A stretch of DNA of 14,954 bases, taken from NCBI GenBank assembly GCA_023398105.1, contig JAEWST010000168.1:1-14954 (forward strand), in the 5' to 3' direction. Below the pieces are notes generated by a model. That model was not told where the DNA came from, did no database searches, and worked only from the letters and a program-made list of their open reading frames with translations. This DNA is from Bacillota bacterium. GTDB taxonomy: Bacteria > Bacillota > Clostridia > Acetivibrionales > DSM-1351. Both the position numbers and the translations under genes were made by a program. Below are positions 1-7,202 of this stretch, piece by piece; the first letter of the stretch is position 1, and the number at the start of each line of letters is the position of its first letter.

Positions 1-593
1 GGAATATTCTCATGTCGGAAGTGGCTGGACGAAGTGCTGTTATGAGTATGATAAACATGGTTGACAGTACTATTACAAAAGATTCACCTGAGACAAGGAA
101 AATTATTGAAAGATTAAAGGAACTGGAATATGAAGGCTATCAATATGAGGGTGCAGAGAGTTCCTTTGAGTTGGTAATACGTAAAATGCTTGGCAAATAT
201 GAATCGTTTTTTGAGCTGGTTGAATTTAAGGTAATAGTAGATGAGCCTACCGTAAGTTCAGTAAGTTCCTCTGCAATGATAAAAATCAAAGTTGGCGAAC
301 AAACTGAAATAACTGCTGCAGAAGGTGATGGTCCAGTAAATGCGTTGGATGGTGCTCTAAGAAAAGCATTGGAGAGATTCTATCCTGAGATAGCTGAAAT
401 AAAATTGACAGACTATAAGGTTAGGGTTCTAGATTCGAACTATGCTACGGCTTCAAAGGTTAGAGTATTAATAGAATCAACTGATGGCGAGGATGTTTGG
501 ACAACTGTGGGAGTATCAACCGATATTATTGAAGCCAGCTGGAGAGCATTAGTAGATTCAGTGGAGCATAAACTTATAAAGAAATCAAAATAA
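1..593 (+). CDS. cimA: Citramalate synthase, C-terminal part (5' end outside window)
   Basis: The frame is open to the left edge (it reads N-I-L before the first Met), so only about the last 196 residues are present of a protein that is usually around 530. Citramalate synthase condenses acetyl-CoA and pyruvate into (R)-citramalate, the first step of the pyruvate route to 2-oxobutyrate and isoleucine. Visible are the sequence SEVAGRSAV, which resembles the conserved end of the linker after the HMGL-type barrel, and then a LeuA-type allosteric dimer domain covering the C-terminal half. That domain includes the characteristic G-D-G-P-V-N-A-L-D-G-A-L-R-K-A stretch. The barrel with its metal-binding His residues lies upstream and cannot be checked. 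Isopropylmalate synthase (LeuA) shares the domain, but the VNALDGALRKAL and WTTVGVS phrasing fits the CimA subfamily better. The stop is TAA, and no convincing terminator follows. Confidence 0.85.
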   Translation, partial: NILMSEVAGRSAVMSMINMVDSTITKDSPETRKIIERLKELEYEGYQYEGAESSFELVIRKMLGKYESFFELVEFKVIVDEPTVSSVSSSAMIKIKVGEQTEITAAEGDGPVNALDGALRKALERFYPEIAEIKLTDYKVRVLDSNYATASKVRVLIESTDGEDVWTTVGVSTDIIEASWRALVDSVEHKLIKKSK

Positions 594-734
594 GTAATGC
601 AATAAAATGCGAAAGTGATTGAGGAGGGTTCTGACGAGCCAAACTAAAATATTTTATATATGGGATGCATTTTTTTATTATTCCTGTATAATAGTAGTAA
701 TAGGAATACTATATTATTATAAGGGGAATATCAA

Positions 735-992
735 TTGAAGCTTTATGGAAGATTAATCAAGCATGGGAAACTAATTAAGGGAGCATGGGCGGAGCCACAA
801 GATTCTTCCAGTGACTTTAGAAACCAATTAGAGGAATGTCTTATCTTGGTTTGTAAAGAGCTTGATATTGAGGTTCCTTTATGGTTAAAAAAGAATTCAA
901 AGGAATTTGGTATTTATAGAAAAACAAGCTTTGATAGTAATCACTTTGGAGAAGTTATTAGTTTTGATAGACTTGAAATATTATTATATTGA
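735..992 (+). CDS. Small hypothetical protein, 85 aa, TTG start
   Basis: I do not recognise this protein. The start is TTG, preceded by AAGGGG at 721-726 with 8 nt spacing; no in-frame ATG gives a better fit. The N-terminal 20 residues are basic (KLYGRLIKHGKLIKGAW). The middle is acidic (SSSDFRNQLEECLILVCKELDIEVPLWLKK) and looks helical, and the C-terminus is mixed and hydrophobic. There is no signal peptide, membrane segment or metal motif; Cys at about 35 and 40 are not arranged as a CxxC. It appears to be a soluble cytoplasmic protein. It stands alone between cimA and the next small gene, and a hairpin at 1035-1080 probably ends its transcript. That it is a real gene rests on the ribosome site, the sensible composition and the downstream hairpin. 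Confidence 0.6.
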   Translation: MKLYGRLIKHGKLIKGAWAEPQDSSSDFRNQLEECLILVCKELDIEVPLWLKKNSKEFGIYRKTSFDSNHFGEVISFDRLEILLY

Positions 993-1034
993 TATTTGAT
1001 CTTCATTTATGAAAACTTATCCTAATATAAGACT

Positions 1035-1085
1035 GACTAATCTGATGATATTGATTAGAATTACTATATTCAGATTAGTCATTTT
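1035..1085 (+). terminator. Hairpin, probable terminator of the 85-aa gene
   Basis: A perfect 11-bp inverted repeat, GACTAATCTGA (1035-1045) and TCAGATTAGTC (1070-1080), encloses a 24-nt loop. It is followed by ATTTTC, a short T-rich tail. It lies 42 nt after the stop codon. The long loop and modest T-tract make it a moderate terminator at best. Confidence 0.5.
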
Positions 1086-1199
1086 CATGTAAAGAACTTA
1101 GTTTTTAATCTTAGAAATAGAGCTGAACGTTTACAGTTTTTAGTATAAGCTTTACAAGTAATTCAAAGTAACTGATAATAAAAAAGGAGTGTGAATTAA

Positions 1200-1607
1200 A
1201 TGGGGAATTTTAGAGATAAATTATCCCGCTTTATGTATGGCAGATACGGTCAGGATCAATTATATTATGCTTGTCTTATCATATGTTTGATTTTGTTAAT
1301 TATTAATACGCTTGTGAATTCCTTCATTATAAGTGTTTTAACATGGATTATTCTGGTTTTAATTGTGTTTAGAACTTTTTCCAAGAATGTGAATAAAAGA
1401 CGTGTTGAAAATGAAAAGTTTTTAAAGCTATGGAATCCAATTAAATCAACATTCTCTTTAACAATTCGAAGAATTAAAGAAAGAAAAACACATTGTTTTC
1501 ACAAATGTCCAAGTTGCAAAAAGGTTCTTCGCTTACCACGCAAAAAAGGTAATCATATAGTTAGTTGTCCTTGCTGCCATAATGATTTTAATATAAAGGT
1601 GCGTTGA
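1200..1607 (+). CDS. Two-helix membrane protein with C-terminal zinc ribbon, 135 aa
   Basis: The start is ATG with the Shine-Dalgarno site AAAAAAGGAG ending 10 nt upstream. Residues 1-20 are polar and basic with aromatic residues. Two hydrophobic segments follow at about 21-38 and 41-58, separated by a very short turn, so both ends probably face the cytoplasm. A basic linker (NVNKRR; RRIKERK) leads to a four-cysteine ribbon: CPSC at 103-106 and CPCC at 123-126, separated by a basic stretch (RLPRKKGNH). This layout is common in small uncharacterised Firmicutes proteins. The ribbon could bind zinc and nucleic acid or a protein near the membrane; that role is inference. No partner gene is adjacent: the next gene converges on it from the minus strand. 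Confidence 0.75.
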   Translation: MGNFRDKLSRFMYGRYGQDQLYYACLIICLILLIINTLVNSFIISVLTWIILVLIVFRTFSKNVNKRRVENEKFLKLWNPIKSTFSLTIRRIKERKTHCFHKCPSCKKVLRLPRKKGNHIVSCPCCHNDFNIKVR

Positions 1608-1610
1608 CAA

Positions 1611-1650
1611 AACAAATTACACCATGAAACTATTAAGCTTCATGGTGTAG
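1611..1650 (-). terminator. Terminator hairpin shared by convergent genes, best oriented for the chemoreceptor
   Basis: TACACCATGAA (1618-1628) and TTCATGGTGTA (1639-1649) form a perfect 11-bp stem with a 10-nt loop. Read on the minus strand the stem is followed by AATTTGTTTTG, a U-rich tail, so it suits the minus-strand chemoreceptor gene that ends at 1686. On the plus strand it is followed by GCTAGAGGGGG with no T-run, so for the zinc-ribbon gene it would act only as a weak or 3'-protecting hairpin. Confidence 0.75.
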
Positions 1651-1685
1651 CTAGAGGGGGAAATAGTTACTTTGACGTGGATTCT

Positions 1686-3707
1686 TTAAACCTTAAATTT
1701 AGCTACTATAGAATTTAGGGCATTTGCATATTCCACACTTTGCTTTGTCATTTTATCAACTTCTTCTGTAATATATACGGTATCTACTGTTTTCTCAGCG
1801 ATATCAGAAACACCCTTTGCACTTTCATTAACGGTTATAGCTACTTCGTTAATAGCAGTTGCTACATTGTTTATAGTATTTGTTAATTCTTCGGTTACTC
1901 CACTAATTGTATTCATCATTAAATTTACAGATTCTGCATCCTTATTGTATTGATCACTTACTTGTATAAATTTAAGGTAGTCTGCAGTTACATCTTTATC
2001 AAGGAATTCAAGAATTTCTGATGAACTTGATGTCATATTACCAACGGAAGCATATACTTCTTTGACAATTTTCTGGATGTCAGCAGTAGTTTTTGAGGAC
2101 TGTTCTGCAAGCTTTCTGATTTCGTCTGCAACAACAGCAAAACCTTTTCCTGCATCCCCTGCTCTAGCTGCTTCTATAGCTGCATTTAGTGCAAGCAAAT
2201 TAGTTTGGTCTGTTATGCCAAGTATGGTATCTGTGAGGAAGTTAATTTGTTCTACAGCTTTTGATTGCTCAATTGCTTCCTCCATCTTTAATTTAACATC
2301 ATTATAAATACGCTGAGCATTTTCGTTTGAATTTATGGCATCTCCCTTTAGCTGGAGTGCTCTTTTAGTAATTTCCTTTGATAAAATTGAGCCTTGTTTG
2401 GTCTTTTCAGCAATTGAACCAGCATTACTGTCTACATCTACTACAGATGCTGTTATTTCTTCAGCTGATGCTGCAGTTTCCTCCATTCCAGCCGATAACT
2501 GCTCAGTTGTAGCAGAGTTGTCAGCTGAGTTTGTATGAACTTTTTCTGTTAGTGACTCTACTAGTAAAGCATTATCGGTAATATTGTTTGATGACTGCTG
2601 CAGTAATTCAACCATTTCTCTTAGAGTATTTCTCATTCCTATCATGGCTCTAGCCATAATGCCCGTTTCATCTTTTGATTTTGTAAGAATTTCAAAAGAC
2701 TTGTCATATACAAGATCTAGTTGAGAAGTTTTATTAATCAGAGCAGTGACTTTAATTATAGGAGTTGATATCTGCTTGCCAATTATGAGGCTACCTACTA
2801 ATGCTAAAAACAATATTATTATACCTATAATTGCTATAAATAAACTGGTGTTTCTCGCAGGGGCTTCAATTTCTTCGATATCTCCTGTTAGAACTAATGT
2901 CCAATTAGTCTCTGGAATTATAGTATAAGCTGCCAGTTTTTCTTTTCCATTAAAAAAATATGTTACAGTTTGTGTTTCTACGTCTTCACCTTTATTAATT
3001 CTTTCTATAACAGCTTTTATTTGCTCATTTTCAACAGGTTTTCCTATTTTATCCTTAGTAGGATGGTATATCATATTTCCGATTTCATCTACTAGATACG
3101 CATAACTCGATGCGGAATTAGCCAAATTTAGGTCTGATAGATATTTTGAGGTGCTTTCTGTAATAACAGCAGTTGCAACAAATCCAGAAAATATTGCCCT
3201 AGTACTATCATATACAGGGATTGTGACAACTACTATTAGTTTGCCTGAGGATTTAGATACCAATGTTTCGCTAATCACGGACTTTTTACTTTCTAGAGTA
3301 TTCTTAACATATACTCTGTCATTAATATCTTGTCCAACTAAATTAATATCAGTATCTGAAACAATAATACCTTTGTCGCTAACAACAAAAACATGTTCTA
3401 AATTATCGGTAGTTGCAATGTAATTGTTAAGCGATTCATTGGCTTTCATTTTTAAAATTACGTCTTCGGGATTTGCTAGCAGATCAATTATTTCTTTAGA
3501 TGAAGCCAAGTACTTTGGTGAGAGTTGCTCCTTTTCAATCATTAACGAAATTATTCCGCTAGAAGAACTTACCAAATCGATCATTTCGGACTTAGTTTGG
3601 TTATTCATTGTTAAACGTATCTGAAAATAAGAAACTAAGCTTGATAATAATATAGAAATAAAAATAATAATAGCCATAGAAATAGTGATTTTTTTTCGTA
3701 TACTCAT
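1686..3707 (-). CDS. Methyl-accepting chemotaxis protein with extracellular double-Cache sensor
   Basis: This transmembrane chemoreceptor senses a small ligand outside the cell and controls CheA through CheW. From the N-terminus: TM1 at about 8-30; an extracellular Cache region at about 35-280, with two typical Cache phrases (HVFVVSDKGIIVSDTD near 105-120 and YAYLVDEIGNMIYHP near 202-216); TM2 at about 289-311; HAMP at about 312-363; then a long signalling coiled coil. The tip that contacts CheA and CheW is intact at about 500-536 (DQTNLLALNAAIEAARAG, then GKGFAVVADEIRKLAEQ). Glu/Gln/Ser-rich helices on either side (EETAASAEEITA) offer methylation sites. The length of 673 aa is normal. The Shine-Dalgarno site GGAGGA lies 7 nt before the ATG. 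No che gene is adjacent. It is divergent from xylB, so a sugar-related ligand is conceivable, but the sequence does not show it. Confidence 0.93.
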   Translation of the reverse strand: MSIRKKITISMAIIIFISILLSSLVSYFQIRLTMNNQTKSEMIDLVSSSSGIISLMIEKEQLSPKYLASSKEIIDLLANPEDVILKMKANESLNNYIATTDNLEHVFVVSDKGIIVSDTDINLVGQDINDRVYVKNTLESKKSVISETLVSKSSGKLIVVVTIPVYDSTRAIFSGFVATAVITESTSKYLSDLNLANSASSYAYLVDEIGNMIYHPTKDKIGKPVENEQIKAVIERINKGEDVETQTVTYFFNGKEKLAAYTIIPETNWTLVLTGDIEEIEAPARNTSLFIAIIGIIILFLALVGSLIIGKQISTPIIKVTALINKTSQLDLVYDKSFEILTKSKDETGIMARAMIGMRNTLREMVELLQQSSNNITDNALLVESLTEKVHTNSADNSATTEQLSAGMEETAASAEEITASVVDVDSNAGSIAEKTKQGSILSKEITKRALQLKGDAINSNENAQRIYNDVKLKMEEAIEQSKAVEQINFLTDTILGITDQTNLLALNAAIEAARAGDAGKGFAVVADEIRKLAEQSSKTTADIQKIVKEVYASVGNMTSSSSEILEFLDKDVTADYLKFIQVSDQYNKDAESVNLMMNTISGVTEELTNTINNVATAINEVAITVNESAKGVSDIAEKTVDTVYITEEVDKMTKQSVEYANALNSIVAKFKV

Positions 3708-4080
3708 TATACAGTCCTCCCGATAAATATAAGACGTAAAATTCTAGTCGCATAACGCTATTGCGAGATATTTCGACAAAATGTAATTTGTTAATTGAAA
3801 AACGAAGACAATTCTCTATATAAAAGATATTCCCTAAAATAAAAGCTTAAAACATGATTTAAGAAATTTAGGTCTTGAATACTAATAAATATAGGAATGT
3901 AGTATTAGAAGACATGCATAATTAAATTTAAAAGACAAATTCTAAATATCATATTAAAAACAAGTAAAGCAAAATATAAAGAACATCTTTAATGGTATTT
4001 TTGTAAATAATTAATTGCTTAACAGTATATACTTTATTTTAATTGTAAAAGTTAAAGGATAATACTATTGAAAATTTACT
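3708..4080. other. Long AT-rich divergent intergenic region, mostly featureless
   Basis: This spacer separates the chemoreceptor from the xylB promoter. It holds the chemoreceptor Shine-Dalgarno site (complement of 3715-3721). It also has a short inverted repeat, TCGCA and TGCGA, with a 9-nt loop at about 3749-3767, which could be an operator or part of the 5' leader of the chemoreceptor mRNA. I found no clear sigma-A or sigma-D promoter on the minus strand. The rest, about 3780-4080, is very AT-rich with no ORF or obvious structure. Confidence 0.4.
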
Positions 4081-4109
4081 TTGACAAAAATACTATAGCT
4101 TGATATACT
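4081..4109 (+). promoter_or_regulatory. Sigma-A promoter of xylB
   Basis: TTGACA at 4081-4086 and TATACT at 4104-4109 are separated by exactly 17 bp. TG at 4101-4102 adds an extended -10. Transcription should begin near 4115-4117, leaving a leader of about 35 nt before the xylB start. This is one of the strongest sigma-A promoters in the window. Confidence 0.85.
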
Positions 4110-4131
4110 TTATAATATAATATTACAAAGT
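4107..4131. promoter_or_regulatory. 25-bp palindrome at the xylB start site, candidate operator
   Basis: The left arm ACTTTATAATAT (4107-4118) and right arm ATATTACAAAGT (4120-4131) are complementary at 11 of 12 positions around a central A. It overlaps the last bases of the -10 box and covers the expected transcription start, so a bound protein would block initiation. The nearby ROK regulator XylR is the natural candidate, but the sequence differs from the palindrome in front of xylR itself. Confidence 0.6.
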
Positions 4132-4151
4132 GACGTGAGGGTGGTGAGCAA

Positions 4152-5681
4152 TTGTCTTTTCTTATTGGTATTGATTTAGGAACTTCAGGAGTTAAAACTG
4201 TATTGTTCGATGAAAGTGGCAAACCTATTGCAAGCTCTACAGTTGAGTACCCACTATATCAACCGAATTTAGGTTGGGCAGAGCAGAATCCAGAGGACTG
4301 GTGGAAGGGTACATGTGAGAGTATAAATAATGTCATGTTAAAAAGTGGTGTTGATAAGCGAGAGGTAAAGGGTATCGGCTTATCTGGACAGATGCATGGA
4401 GCCGTCTTATTAGACAAAGAGGACAAAGTATTAAGAAATGCGATTATTTGGTGTGACCAGAGAAGTGCAGATGAGTGTGATCAGATTACGCAGCTTATTG
4501 GGAAAGAAAGATTAATTGAAATCACAGCAAATCCAGCACTCACAGGATTTACTGCATCAAAAATAATGTGGGTAAAGAACAATGAACCACAGATTTTTGA
4601 AAAAATAGCAAAGATACTATTACCTAAAGACTACATCAGACTTAGACTTACTGGAGAGTATGCTACAGAGGTTTCTGATGCAAGTGGTATGCAGCTAATG
4701 AATATTGCACAGAGGAAATGGAGCAGTGAGGTTTTAGGTAAGCTTGAGATTTCTGAATCAATGTTAGGAAAAATGTATGAGTCTCAAGAGGTTACAGGTA
4801 AGGTTACAGCTTCTGCAGCAGCAATAACAGGTTTAAATGAAGGTACTATTGTGGTAGGTGGAGCTGGAGATCAGGCTGCAGGTGCAGTTGGAAATGGAAT
4901 TGTTAAGCCAGGTGTAGTTTCATCAACAATTGGAACATCAGGAGTTGTATTTGCTTATACAGATAAACTTACTATTGATCCATTGGGAAGAGTTCATACT
5001 TTCTGTCATGCTGTACCAAACACATATCATATTATGGGTGTTACACAAGGTGCAGGACTATCCTTAAAGTGGTTTAGAGATACCTTCTGCATGGAAGAGC
5101 TTATGACATCTGAGCTGTCAAATATTGATGTTTATAAGTTACTAGATGCTGAGGCAGAGAATATAAAGCCTTGTAGTGACGGACTTCTTTATTTGCCGTA
5201 TTTGATGGGAGAAAGAACACCTCATCTAGATCCAAATGCAAGAGGAGTATTCTTCGGATTAACTGCTAAACACACAAAACCTCATTTTGTTCGTTCAATA
5301 ATGGAAGGTGTAACATACAGCCTTAGAGATTGCTTTGAAATTATAAAAGGAATGGGTGTTGAGATTTCAGAAGTAAGGGCTTCTGGTGGCGGAGGCAAAA
5401 GTGGAATATGGAGACAAATGCAGGCGGATGTATTCGGTACTAGCATTAACAGAATTTTTTCTGATGAAGGCCCTGCACTAGGTGTAGCAATTCTAGCAGG
5501 TGTTGGAGCTGGTATTTACGATAACGTACCACAGGCATGTAGCAATGTTATAAAGGTTAAAGACAGCCTGCCTCCAATTAATGATAATATAAAGAAATAT
5601 GATGATTTTTACAAATTATATGTTCAATTGTACAAATCACTAAAAGGAGATTTTACTCAACTAAGTTCTATATTAAAGTAA
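4152..5681 (+). CDS. xylB: Xylulokinase
   Basis: This FGGY-family kinase phosphorylates D-xylulose with ATP to xylulose 5-phosphate, which enters the pentose phosphate pathway. The N-terminal phosphate-binding motif is IGIDLGTSGVKTVLFD (residues 5-20, Asp8). The xylulose-contact stretch GLSGQMHGAVLLD is at 76-88. IIWCDQRS follows at 98-105, and the predicted catalytic base is Asp240 in GGAGDQAAGAVG. The C-terminal FGGY domain carries YLMGERTPHLDPNARGVFFG and SGGGGKS. The length of 509 aa is normal. The start is TTG at 4152, preceded by the purine-rich GTGAGGGTGGTGAG; MSFLIGIDLG is the expected beginning for the family. It is the first gene of the xyl cluster and has its own promoter with an overlapping palindrome, so it is probably xylose-induced. 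Confidence 0.95.
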   Translation: MSFLIGIDLGTSGVKTVLFDESGKPIASSTVEYPLYQPNLGWAEQNPEDWWKGTCESINNVMLKSGVDKREVKGIGLSGQMHGAVLLDKEDKVLRNAIIWCDQRSADECDQITQLIGKERLIEITANPALTGFTASKIMWVKNNEPQIFEKIAKILLPKDYIRLRLTGEYATEVSDASGMQLMNIAQRKWSSEVLGKLEISESMLGKMYESQEVTGKVTASAAAITGLNEGTIVVGGAGDQAAGAVGNGIVKPGVVSSTIGTSGVVFAYTDKLTIDPLGRVHTFCHAVPNTYHIMGVTQGAGLSLKWFRDTFCMEELMTSELSNIDVYKLLDAEAENIKPCSDGLLYLPYLMGERTPHLDPNARGVFFGLTAKHTKPHFVRSIMEGVTYSLRDCFEIIKGMGVEISEVRASGGGGKSGIWRQMQADVFGTSINRIFSDEGPALGVAILAGVGAGIYDNVPQACSNVIKVKDSLPPINDNIKKYDDFYKLYVQLYKSLKGDFTQLSSILK

Positions 5682-5700
5682 CACTATTTGAATATTGTTA
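5679..5700 (+). other. Imperfect palindrome overlapping the xylB stop codon
   Basis: TAACA-c-TATT pairs with AATA-t-TGTTA around a TG loop: nine pairs with one mismatch. It begins at the TAA stop. There is no following T-run, so it is a weak terminator at best. It could instead stabilise the 3' end of the xylB message or be a protein-binding site. Confidence 0.3.
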
Positions 5701-5785
5701 AAGGTCAATTACTATTGGCTAAAATAAAGATACTATACCGTCTCGATATGTTTTCTGTGATGGCTTTGAAATGTAATTGACTTTT
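5700..5785 (+). repeat. 13-bp inverted repeat with 60-bp interior in the xylB-xylR gap
   Basis: AAAGGTCAATTAC (5700-5712) and GTAATTGACTTTT (5773-5785) can pair over 13 positions with one G-U. In RNA this would close a large loop in the xylB-xylR intercistronic region. Its function is unknown; it might affect read-through into xylR. Confidence 0.35.
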
Positions 5786-5851
5786 GTAACTCTGCATGAA
5801 GAGTCTATGAGGTTGTCAAATATATATCCATAATACAAATACTCTAGCTTA

Positions 5852-5879
5852 TACAAGTTTATTGACCAATAAAATTGTA
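5852..5879. promoter_or_regulatory. 28-bp palindrome upstream of xylR, candidate XylR autoregulatory operator
   Basis: The core is TTTATTG-ac-CAATAAA (5858-5873), a perfect 7-bp inverted repeat. It is flanked by TACAA (5852-5856) and TTGTA (5875-5879), which also pair. Overall 12 of 14 positions match. The AT-rich form with a TTG/CAA centre resembles operators of ROK-type sugar repressors. It overlaps the proposed -35 box of xylR, which is consistent with autorepression. Confidence 0.6.
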
Positions 5880-5904
5880 GGCGGGTTGTAGTTTGGTGTA
5901 TGAT
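5875..5904 (+). promoter_or_regulatory. Possible sigma-A promoter of xylR
   Basis: TTGTAG at 5875-5880 and TATGAT at 5899-5904 are separated by 18 bp. Each box departs from consensus, so this would be a weak promoter, as expected for a repressor gene. It starts inside the 28-bp palindrome. Confidence 0.4.
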
Positions 5905-5942
5905 TTAACAGAGTTCTAATATTCAGTAGGGAGAATAGATGC

Positions 5943-7142
5943 ATGAAGATTGGTACAATAGGAAACAATAAGTTTTTAAAAGAATTAAACGAGACATACT
6001 TACTAGAGCTAATTAGAACTAATAAGCAAATTTCAAAGGCCGATCTTGCACAGTTGACTGGTTTGTCTCCAACTGCTTGTGGCATTATTGTCATGAATTT
6101 GCTTGAAAAGGGCTATATTACTGAAGCAGGCGTTGGAGTATCTACTGGCGGAAGAAGACCAATCTTGTATGAACTAATTCCACGAAGCTATTTTTCTATA
6201 GGTGTAGATATTGATGTTGACTATATTCGATTTATATTAATGGACATAACAGGGCAGGTAGAGTATAGGGATAGAATTCCTAGCATATCAAGCTATTCTG
6301 TGTTGGCATCAATAGAACTAGTGGAGGATAAGATACACCAGATTATTAATAAGTACAACATAAAAGAAGATAGGCTGTTGGGTGTTGGTATATCTATTCC
6401 AGGAATGATAGACAATATAACACATGAAATTGTTTTTGCCCCAAACCTTGGATGGGAAAGAGTAGATTTAGAGAACATGATGGCAAGTATAGGCAGTTTC
6501 CCGATATATGTTGACAACGAAGCCATATGTTCTGCTATATGTGAGAACTGGATTGGATGCTGTATTAATCAAAAAGATTTCGTTTGTATTAACATGAAAT
6601 CTGGTATTGGATCAAGTATATTTGCAGGCGGTAATTTATACAGAGGGTGCTCTGGAAGTGCAGGAGAGATAGGGCATATTATGGTAGATCCCAATGGACC
6701 CAAATGCGGATGCGGAAATTATGGCTGCTTAGAAACGCTGGCGTCTTCCAAAGCAATGGTAGAAAAAGCACAAAAACAAATTAAGCAAGGCTTGATAGCG
6801 GATTTAACAGACATAGATTCAATTACTATTGATGATATTATTAGTTCAACTAAGGCTGGTAATGAGGCTACACGTGTAATTCTAGTTGAGGCTTCGGGTT
6901 ATCTTGGGTTGGCAGTAGCTAACTTAATTAATACAATTAACCCTTCAAAAATTGTGTTAGGCAAGGAATTGAATAAGTTCCCTGAGGATATTTTGGAGCA
7001 TTTAAAAAATATAGCTTTTGCTAAGGCTCTTAAATATCCAGCATCAAGGGTTGAAATAGTCACTTCGGAATTAGGTGAAGATACGTCGGCTCTTGGAGCA
7101 GCAATAATACCACTCCAGAAACTCTTTGGCTATCAGGTTTAA
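5943..7142 (+). CDS. xylR: ROK-family transcriptional repressor of xylose genes
   Basis: A winged helix-turn-helix occupies about residues 15-65 (NKQISKADLAQLTGLSPTACGIIVMNLLEKGYI), followed by the wing GVSTGGRRP at 65-73. A ROK sugar-binding fold follows at about 83-395. The ROK zinc site is complete: His245 in GEIGHIMVDP and Cys255, Cys257 and Cys262 in KCGCGNYGCLE. The kinase features are lost: the phosphate loop reads GVDIDVDYIRF instead of DxGGT, and the catalytic Asp of ROK kinases is Glu in VDNEA (190-194). It is therefore a regulator rather than a glucokinase. It should bind DNA without xylose and release it when xylose binds. The length of 399 aa is normal. The ATG is preceded by GGGAG with 9 nt spacing. 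Its position between xylB and xylA supports the assignment; another ROK regulator specificity cannot be fully excluded. Confidence 0.9.
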   Translation: MKIGTIGNNKFLKELNETYLLELIRTNKQISKADLAQLTGLSPTACGIIVMNLLEKGYITEAGVGVSTGGRRPILYELIPRSYFSIGVDIDVDYIRFILMDITGQVEYRDRIPSISSYSVLASIELVEDKIHQIINKYNIKEDRLLGVGISIPGMIDNITHEIVFAPNLGWERVDLENMMASIGSFPIYVDNEAICSAICENWIGCCINQKDFVCINMKSGIGSSIFAGGNLYRGCSGSAGEIGHIMVDPNGPKCGCGNYGCLETLASSKAMVEKAQKQIKQGLIADLTDIDSITIDDIISSTKAGNEATRVILVEASGYLGLAVANLINTINPSKIVLGKELNKFPEDILEHLKNIAFAKALKYPASRVEIVTSELGEDTSALGAAIIPLQKLFGYQV

Positions 7143-7202
7143 AGCAAAAATAAATGGTTTTTGATGATTCAACAAATAAATAAAAAAACGGAGGAATTTA
7201 TT

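Noticed and set aside
627..640. GGTTC/GAGCC hairpin after cimA
   Set aside because: It has only five pairs, including a G-U, and no T-run, which is too weak to call a terminator.
687..692. Perfect TATAAT before the 85-aa gene
   Set aside because: No acceptable -35 box lies 16-18 bp upstream and the TG of an extended -10 is not in register, so I do not call a promoter.
1151..1179. TTTACA-17-GATAAT before the zinc-ribbon gene
   Set aside because: The implied start site would fall inside the Shine-Dalgarno sequence, so it could not drive a translatable message.
2062..3624. Several plus-strand open frames of 60-90 codons across the chemoreceptor gene
   Set aside because: They are antisense shadows of a well-supported 673-residue chemoreceptor and have no ribosome sites or family-like sequence.
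3749..3800. Sigma-D-like motility promoter for the chemoreceptor (GTCGAAAT on the minus strand)
   Set aside because: Only six of eight -10 bases match, and no TAAA lies at the required 15-bp spacing.
4081..4151. Catabolite-repression (cre) site at the xylB promoter
   Set aside because: I found no sequence with the central CG and flanking pattern of a cre site.
7161..7202. TTG start 14 codons upstream in the xylA frame
   Set aside because: It has no Shine-Dalgarno site. ATG 7203 has GGAGG at good spacing and gives the usual isomerase length.
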